The notes under the pieces: generated by a model | What the model saw: only the letters and a program-made list of their open reading frames with translations | Told to the model about the DNA's origin: nothing | Database searches by the model: none | Shown here: positions 11,523 to 16,209 of the stretch, piece by piece | Numbering within the stretch: the stretch's first letter is position 1 | Layout: the number at the start of each line of letters is the position of its first letter | Position numbers and translations under genes: made by a program | Source of the DNA: Clostridiales bacterium | GTDB lineage: Bacteria; Bacillota; Clostridia; Oscillospirales; Acutalibacteraceae | DNA: 16,209 nucleotides | Reading direction: 5' to 3' | Assembly: GCA_012511005.1 (NCBI GenBank) | Contig: JAAZGX010000201.1 | Location: forward strand, 1-16,209

Positions 11523-14500
11523 TTAAAAATCGAAAAGAGACATTTGGTCACTTTCCGGAAGCTCGCCAAATGTTCCGGCTTGTTTTAACAGCTCAATTGT
11601 TGATGACGAAGCACCGGAGCGAATTTGGAAATCCTCTATCGAAGAAAACTCTCCGCCTTGTTCTCTTGCTTCTTTCATACTCTTTGCGGCATTTGTACCT
11701 ACTCCGGGAATAGCGGAAAAAGGCAGTCTTAATGCGCCGTCCTCCGATAAATATTTAGCGGCGTCCGACTTATAAATGTCTATCGGTAAAAAGCTAACTC
11801 CCCTTGCCATCGCCTCATATACTATCTGCATTGTGGAGGCTATTTTTAGCTCAACGGCAGTCGCCTCGTTTTTAGCGCGTTTTTCCTCAATTGATTTTAA
11901 GTATGCCGACACGGCTTGTTTTCCCGTATTTAGCGACTCAAAGTCAACATCAGAGCCGCGCACCGTCATAAAAGCGCCGTAATACGCAAGCTTTTCATAA
12001 ATTTTGAACCATGAAAGCCGCAAAGCCGCTATTACATAAGCCGCGGCGTGCGCTTTCGGGAACATATACTGGATTTTATGGCAAGAATTAATATACCACT
12101 CCGGTACATCGTGTTCTCTCATAATGTCCTGCATTTCTTCCGTTAAAAACTTGTCCTTTTTACGCACTGCTTCCATTATTCTAAAAGCATCCTTTGCCTC
12201 TAAACCCTTATGAAGAAGATACACCATAATACTATCTCTTGTGCTGACAACTTCAGATATAGCACATACATTTTTCTTTATAAGCTCCTGTGCATTACCG
12301 AGCCAAACATCTGTCCCATGGGAAAGCCCCGAAATCTGTAAAAGGTCTGAAAATGTGCGCGGCTTTGCCTCAACGAGCATCTGACATACGAAGTCTGTCC
12401 CCATCTCAGGAATTGAAAGAGTGCCCGTTTCCCAATTAATATCCTCTTTCGTAACTCCGAGCGGCTTTGGCGAGGTGTAAAGCTCTAACAGCTTTTTATC
12501 GCATATATCTATATCCATAACATCAATGCCCGTTAAATCTTTAAGATGCTTATACATAGTAGGAACATCATGCCCTAATTCGTCAAGCTTTAAAAGAGTT
12601 TCGTGTATGGAATCAATGTCGAAATGTGTTGTTATTATATTTTTATCAGCACTGTCAGCAGGATGCTGAACCGGTGTGAAGTCATATATTTCATACTCTG
12701 CCGGTACAACTACCATACCGCCCGGATGCTGCCCCGTAGTCCTTTTCACTCCGATACAGCCATTGGCAAGCCTTATAAGCTCTGCTTTAGATACCGATAT
12801 ACCTCTTTCCTCTATATACTTTTTAGCAAAGCCATACGCAGTTTTTTCACCTATGCCTGAAATCGTACCCGCCTTGAAAACATGTGACTTTCCGAATAAT
12901 TGCTCCGTATATTTATGAGCCTCTGCCTGAAACTCGCCCGAAAAGTTAAGGTCAATATCGGGCGCTTTATCACCGTCAAATCCTAAGAATGTTTCAAACG
13001 GTATCTCGTGCCCGTCCCTTAAAAGCCGCGCGCCGCATGTTGGGCAGTCCTTTTCCTCAAGGTCATAACCGGAGCCATATTCATTATTAACAAAAAACTG
13101 TGAATATTTACATTTAGGGCAAACATAATGTGCAGGAAGCGGATTAACCTCAGATATGCCAGCCATAGTCGCTACAAATGATGAACCGACAGAACCCCTT
13201 GAGCCTACATAATAACCGTTATCTTCAGAATATTTAACGAGTACCCTTGCAATCATATAAAGCCCCGCAAAACCATGCTTTATAACGGAATTCAACTCTC
13301 TCGTAAGCCTGTCCGAAACGATTTTCGGCACATCGTCGCCGTAGACTTCTCTTGCTCTGCTCCAGCAAGCTTCTTTTAAGTCCTTGTCCGCATTCTCAAC
13401 TTTCGGAATAAAAGTTCCTTCCGGTATCGGGCGTATATCGTTCTCTACCATATCGGCAATTTTATTTGGATTTGTTATTACAAATTCCCGCGCCGCTTCT
13501 TCTCCAAGATATGAGAATTCTTCCAACATTTTATCTGTGGTTTTAAGGTAAAGCGGCGCTTGATTGTCCGCATCCTCAAAGCCTTGCCCCGCCAATAAAA
13601 CAGCGCGGTATTTTGCGTCCTCCGGTGCTAAAAAGTGAACATCTCCCGTTGCGACGACGGGTTTTTTAAGACTGTCAGCAAGTGCGATAATCGCCTTGTT
13701 TACTTTACGAATATCCTCAACGGACTTTATATGCTCGTATTCCTCCGCCGTGCTTTCTATCATATAAGCGTTATTGCCGTCAGGCTGTATTTCAAGATAG
13801 TCGTAAAATGAGGCTATACTTTTAAGCTCCTCAAGGCTTTTACCTCTTACAGCACCGTCAAACACCTCTCCGTATGAACAGGCGCTGCCTATTATAAGCC
13901 CCTCTCTTTTTTCGCTTATAAGGCTTTTAGGCATACGCGGTTTTCTGTAAAAATACTCAAGATTTGACGCGCTTATTAGCTTATAAAGATTTTTAAGCCC
14001 CGTTTTATTCTTAACAAGAATTATCGCATGGTAGTACTGGAGTTTTTTAATATTATCAGTTTTTGCGTCTTCATCACTCAAAATTGTATCGTCGACTAAA
14101 TAAGCCTCTACGCCGTATATAATTTTTATATTATGTTTTTTACCTGCTAATGCCGCTTGCGGAAACGCGTGTACAACTCCGTGGTCCGTCACGGCAACAG
14201 CCTTATGTCCATAAAACGCGGCTCTTTCGACAAGCTCTTTAACATCCGCCATAGCGTCTAAAGCTGACATATTCGTATGCATGTGTAATTCCACACGCTT
14301 TTCTTCACTTGTGTCGGGCTGTAAAAACTTCTTTATTGTAGAAACACTAACGGGTCGTATAATATAGTCCTTGCTAAAGTCGTCATACATAATGTCGCCT
14401 TTAACCACGAGTGTTACACCCTCATCTATTTTGCTGTTTAAGTCCTCTAAATTCTCTTTTTTATCAAAAAACTTTAAATAATATGAATTTGTATAATCCG

Positions 14501-15254
14501 TAATTAAAAAATTGAGTATAAGGCTTCTGCCGTCTCTTGTTTTTTTCTCATCCTTTTTAATGACATCGCCCCAAACAGTAACTCTGCCGTCCTCAAATGT
14601 TGTGTCTTTCATAAAAACGGGGCGGCTCGTAATTTTAGTGCCGTAAATAGGGCGCATCGTTTCAAAATACAAAGGAAAACCTTCTATAATTTCATGAGGC
14701 TTGTCCGCCGTGTCGTCATCGTCTGTTGCCGTTAACGCTTTATCCGCTTCGTTTCGCGCGTCAAGAAACTGTGTCATATCAAGGTCGTCGCCTTTTACTT
14801 CAACCGTAATATCTCTGCCGAAATGCTCTTTTACATACTCCGTTAAAAACTCGCATAAACCTGACTCCCCCAATACATCACAGCCGCCGTTTACAAGCTC
14901 TATTATAAATTTATCATCATTAAAGCTTGTTTTCGCATCATCTAAAAAGCCGTTTGACACCGGAATATTCGCTTTCGCAACGCGCAAAAGCACAGGAAAA
15001 CATTCTTCCTTTAACTGTGCCGGCGGCAAGGTAAAGTCAAGCTGAACAGACCTTAAATTTAGCGCCTTTTTTATCTCGTTTGCCGTAGCTTTAAGGCACA
15101 TTATATTTTCAAAAAGGTCAACGCTGAGCAGCGCGTTTAAGGTTAAATCCTCCTTATGTATGTCAACGCTTAAAACCTTTGCGTTTGAAAGCATTGTTAA
15201 ATACTTTGTGTTACTTATGTATCTGCCAAATATCTCGTTAAAACCGCTCGTCAT
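11523..15254 (-). CDS. polC: PolC-type DNA polymerase III alpha subunit lacking the 3'-5' exonuclease domain
   Basis: A 1243-residue replicative polymerase; B. subtilis PolC has 1437. In order: N-terminal domain (1-195), OB fold (about 200-310, VTVWGDVIKK), PHP domain (320-560), polymerase palm with a zinc module C712/C715/C737/C740, catalytic D766 and D768 (PDIDLN) and D891 (LLKLDELGHD), fingers with KRTTGQHPGG (837-846) and FPKAHAAAY (1065-1073), and a C-terminal clamp-binding QMSLF (1237-1241). Canonical PolC carries a DEDD exonuclease (FDxETTG) inside the PHP after the GVEAYLVDD region. Here only residues 390-406 lie between GVEAYLVDD and YYHAIILVKNKTG. No FDxETTG motif occurs anywhere. 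All nine PHP metal ligands appear present: H324, H326, D333, H358, E383, H409, C459, D538, H540. Its start overlaps the ispG stop (ATGA), the usual clostridial order, so this looks like the housekeeping polC. Confidence 0.95.
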   Translation of the reverse strand: MTSGFNEIFGRYISNTKYLTMLSNAKVLSVDIHKEDLTLNALLSVDLFENIMCLKATANEIKKALNLRSVQLDFTLPPAQLKEECFPVLLRVAKANIPVSNGFLDDAKTSFNDDKFIIELVNGGCDVLGESGLCEFLTEYVKEHFGRDITVEVKGDDLDMTQFLDARNEADKALTATDDDDTADKPHEIIEGFPLYFETMRPIYGTKITSRPVFMKDTTFEDGRVTVWGDVIKKDEKKTRDGRSLILNFLITDYTNSYYLKFFDKKENLEDLNSKIDEGVTLVVKGDIMYDDFSKDYIIRPVSVSTIKKFLQPDTSEEKRVELHMHTNMSALDAMADVKELVERAAFYGHKAVAVTDHGVVHAFPQAALAGKKHNIKIIYGVEAYLVDDTILSDEDAKTDNIKKLQYYHAIILVKNKTGLKNLYKLISASNLEYFYRKPRMPKSLISEKREGLIIGSACSYGEVFDGAVRGKSLEELKSIASFYDYLEIQPDGNNAYMIESTAEEYEHIKSVEDIRKVNKAIIALADSLKKPVVATGDVHFLAPEDAKYRAVLLAGQGFEDADNQAPLYLKTTDKMLEEFSYLGEEAAREFVITNPNKIADMVENDIRPIPEGTFIPKVENADKDLKEACWSRAREVYGDDVPKIVSDRLTRELNSVIKHGFAGLYMIARVLVKYSEDNGYYVGSRGSVGSSFVATMAGISEVNPLPAHYVCPKCKYSQFFVNNEYGSGYDLEEKDCPTCGARLLRDGHEIPFETFLGFDGDKAPDIDLNFSGEFQAEAHKYTEQLFGKSHVFKAGTISGIGEKTAYGFAKKYIEERGISVSKAELIRLANGCIGVKRTTGQHPGGMVVVPAEYEIYDFTPVQHPADSADKNIITTHFDIDSIHETLLKLDELGHDVPTMYKHLKDLTGIDVMDIDICDKKLLELYTSPKPLGVTKEDINWETGTLSIPEMGTDFVCQMLVEAKPRTFSDLLQISGLSHGTDVWLGNAQELIKKNVCAISEVVSTRDSIMVYLLHKGLEAKDAFRIMEAVRKKDKFLTEEMQDIMREHDVPEWYINSCHKIQYMFPKAHAAAYVIAALRLSWFKIYEKLAYYGAFMTVRGSDVDFESLNTGKQAVSAYLKSIEEKRAKNEATAVELKIASTMQIVYEAMARGVSFLPIDIYKSDAAKYLSEDGALRLPFSAIPGVGTNAAKSMKEAREQGGEFSSIEDFQIRSGASSSTIELLKQAGTFGELPESDQMSLFDF
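14037..14087 (-). other. Junction in polC where the exonuclease insert is absent
   Basis: These 17 codons (residues 390-406, ILSDEDAKTDNIKKLQ) replace an insert of roughly 170-200 residues found in canonical PolC. The reading frame is continuous on both sides and the flanking PHP strands are intact. This argues for a clean domain loss and not a frameshift or assembly gap. Confidence 0.85.
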
Positions 15255-16209
15255 AATAATTCTATTTCCTTTAAAAGTTCTTGTACTATTTCATTCTCAT
15301 CTACTTTTCTGAGTATGTCGCCGCGCTTGAAAATCATTCCGCAGCCCTTACCGCCCGCAACGCCTATATCGGCATTTTTAGCTTCGCCCGGTCCGTTTAC
15401 AACGCAACCCATAACGGCAATTTTAATAGGTTTTTTAATATGCTTTACAGCAAGCTCTATCTCATTTGCAAGTGAAATCAAATCAATCTCTGTTCTGGCA
15501 CATGTGGGGCAAGACACTATAATAGGCGAGTTCACGCGGATTTCAAGCGCCTTTAATATATCAAACCCCGCTTCAACTTCTTTTGTGCAGTCCCCCGTTA
15601 TGGAAACTCTGATTGTATCCCCAATCCCGTCAAGAAGTAATGCGCCTATTCCTATGCTCGACTTTATGAGTGAACTCCTTTCTGTTCCCGCTTCCGTAAC
15701 TCCAAGGTGGAGCGGATAGTCACACTCTTCTGCCGCAATTCTATATGCGTTCACCATATTTTTAACTTCGGAGGATTTTATTGAAACAATAATGTCATAA
15801 AAATCACAGTCCTCAAGAAGCTTGATATGACGAAGCGCGCTGTCTGACAGCGCCCGTGCCGTAGGACCGCCATATTTTAAGAGTAAATCCTTCTCAAGAG
15901 AGCCTGAATTTACACCTATTCTGATAGGAACGCCCCTTTTTTGACATTCGTCTGCAACTATTTTTATTTTGTCGGCGGACCCGATATTACCGGGATTAAT
16001 TCTTATTTTTGCCGCTCCCGCTTCAAGACTTAAAAGAGCAAGCCTATAATCAAAATGAATATCTGCCACAACAGGTATAGACGAATGCTCACACACCTTT
16101 GAAAAAGCAGGTATTGCATTTTTATCGGGAACTGCCATACGGATAATTTCACACCCTGCTTTTATCAGCTCGTCAAGCTGTGCTAAGTTAGCCTTTATAT
16201 TGTCTGCCG
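15251..16209 (-). CDS. ispG: 4-hydroxy-3-methylbut-2-enyl diphosphate synthase (partial, start missing)
   Basis: IspG (GcpE) is the iron-sulfur enzyme of the MEP isoprenoid pathway that converts MEcPP to HMBPP. The frame is open to the right edge; 318 residues are visible of about 350, and the sequence before the first internal Met (AGCEIIRMAVPD) is clearly still IspG. Seen are PVVADIHFDYRLAL, KIRINPGNIG, GVNSGSLE, HLGVTEAG, and the cluster cysteines in SCPTCARTEID and MGCVVNGPGE, followed by NADIGVAGG. It is the short bacterial form with no insert. The stop codon overlaps the polC start as ATGA, so the two are translationally coupled. The operon promoter must lie beyond the window. Confidence 0.96.
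   Translation of the reverse strand, partial: ADNIKANLAQLDELIKAGCEIIRMAVPDKNAIPAFSKVCEHSSIPVVADIHFDYRLALLSLEAGAAKIRINPGNIGSADKIKIVADECQKRGVPIRIGVNSGSLEKDLLLKYGGPTARALSDSALRHIKLLEDCDFYDIIVSIKSSEVKNMVNAYRIAAEECDYPLHLGVTEAGTERSSLIKSSIGIGALLLDGIGDTIRVSITGDCTKEVEAGFDILKALEIRVNSPIIVSCPTCARTEIDLISLANEIELAVKHIKKPIKIAVMGCVVNGPGEAKNADIGVAGGKGCGMIFKRGDILRKVDENEIVQELLKEIELL

Noticed and set aside
14037..14087. Frameshift or pseudogene explanation for the short PolC
   Set aside because: The frame is continuous, both PHP flanks and all downstream motifs are intact, and there is no spare DNA that could encode an exonuclease in another frame.

Overview
The window reads as chromosomal DNA of an anaerobic, low-GC Firmicute, most likely a clostridium. 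The evidence is a PolC-type replicative polymerase directly downstream of ispG, strong AAGGAG-type ribosome sites, AT-rich intergenic DNA and an anaerobic glycerol-phosphate-type redox operon. No rRNA, tRNA or CRISPR array was seen. Almost everything is on the minus strand; only a TetR-family regulator is on the plus strand.

Layout from left to right. (1) 1-1288: the start of a leftward phage packaging module: a small Cys-rich phage protein, a small terminase-position protein, and the N-terminal two-thirds of a terminase large subunit that runs off the left edge. Its promoter lies between two LexA (SOS)-type boxes. (2) 1414-2026: an orphan CheY-like receiver with its own promoter, leader and terminator. 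(3) 2081-7254: a leftward four-gene flavoprotein operon: a GlpA-like dehydrogenase with an added N-terminal BON-like domain, a pyridine-nucleotide flavoprotein, a DUF1667 protein, and an alkyl-DHAP-synthase-like FAD oxidase. It is read from a promoter back to back with that of a TetR regulator (7399-7959), with dyad sequences in the shared control region. (4) 7988-16209: a leftward operon, ispG (cut by the right edge), polC, a condensation-fold acyltransferase, a zinc-ribbon six-helix membrane protein and a membrane-anchored M20 hydrolase, with gaps of -4 to 50 bp.

The most notable observation is PolC. It is full length for a PolC except that the DEDD 3'-5' exonuclease normally inserted in the PHP domain is absent; about 17 residues join the two PHP halves. 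The polymerase aspartates, zinc-binding cysteines, clamp-binding tail and all nine expected PHP metal ligands are present, and the gene sits in the conserved ispG-polC position. This suggests a replicative polymerase that proofreads through PHP or in trans. Next are the SOS-box-bracketed phage packaging promoter beside host genes, the acyltransferase/zinc-ribbon/M20 trio behind polC (possible N-acyl amino acid or lipid chemistry), and the glycerol-phosphate-like redox operon that contains an ether-lipid-type flavoenzyme.
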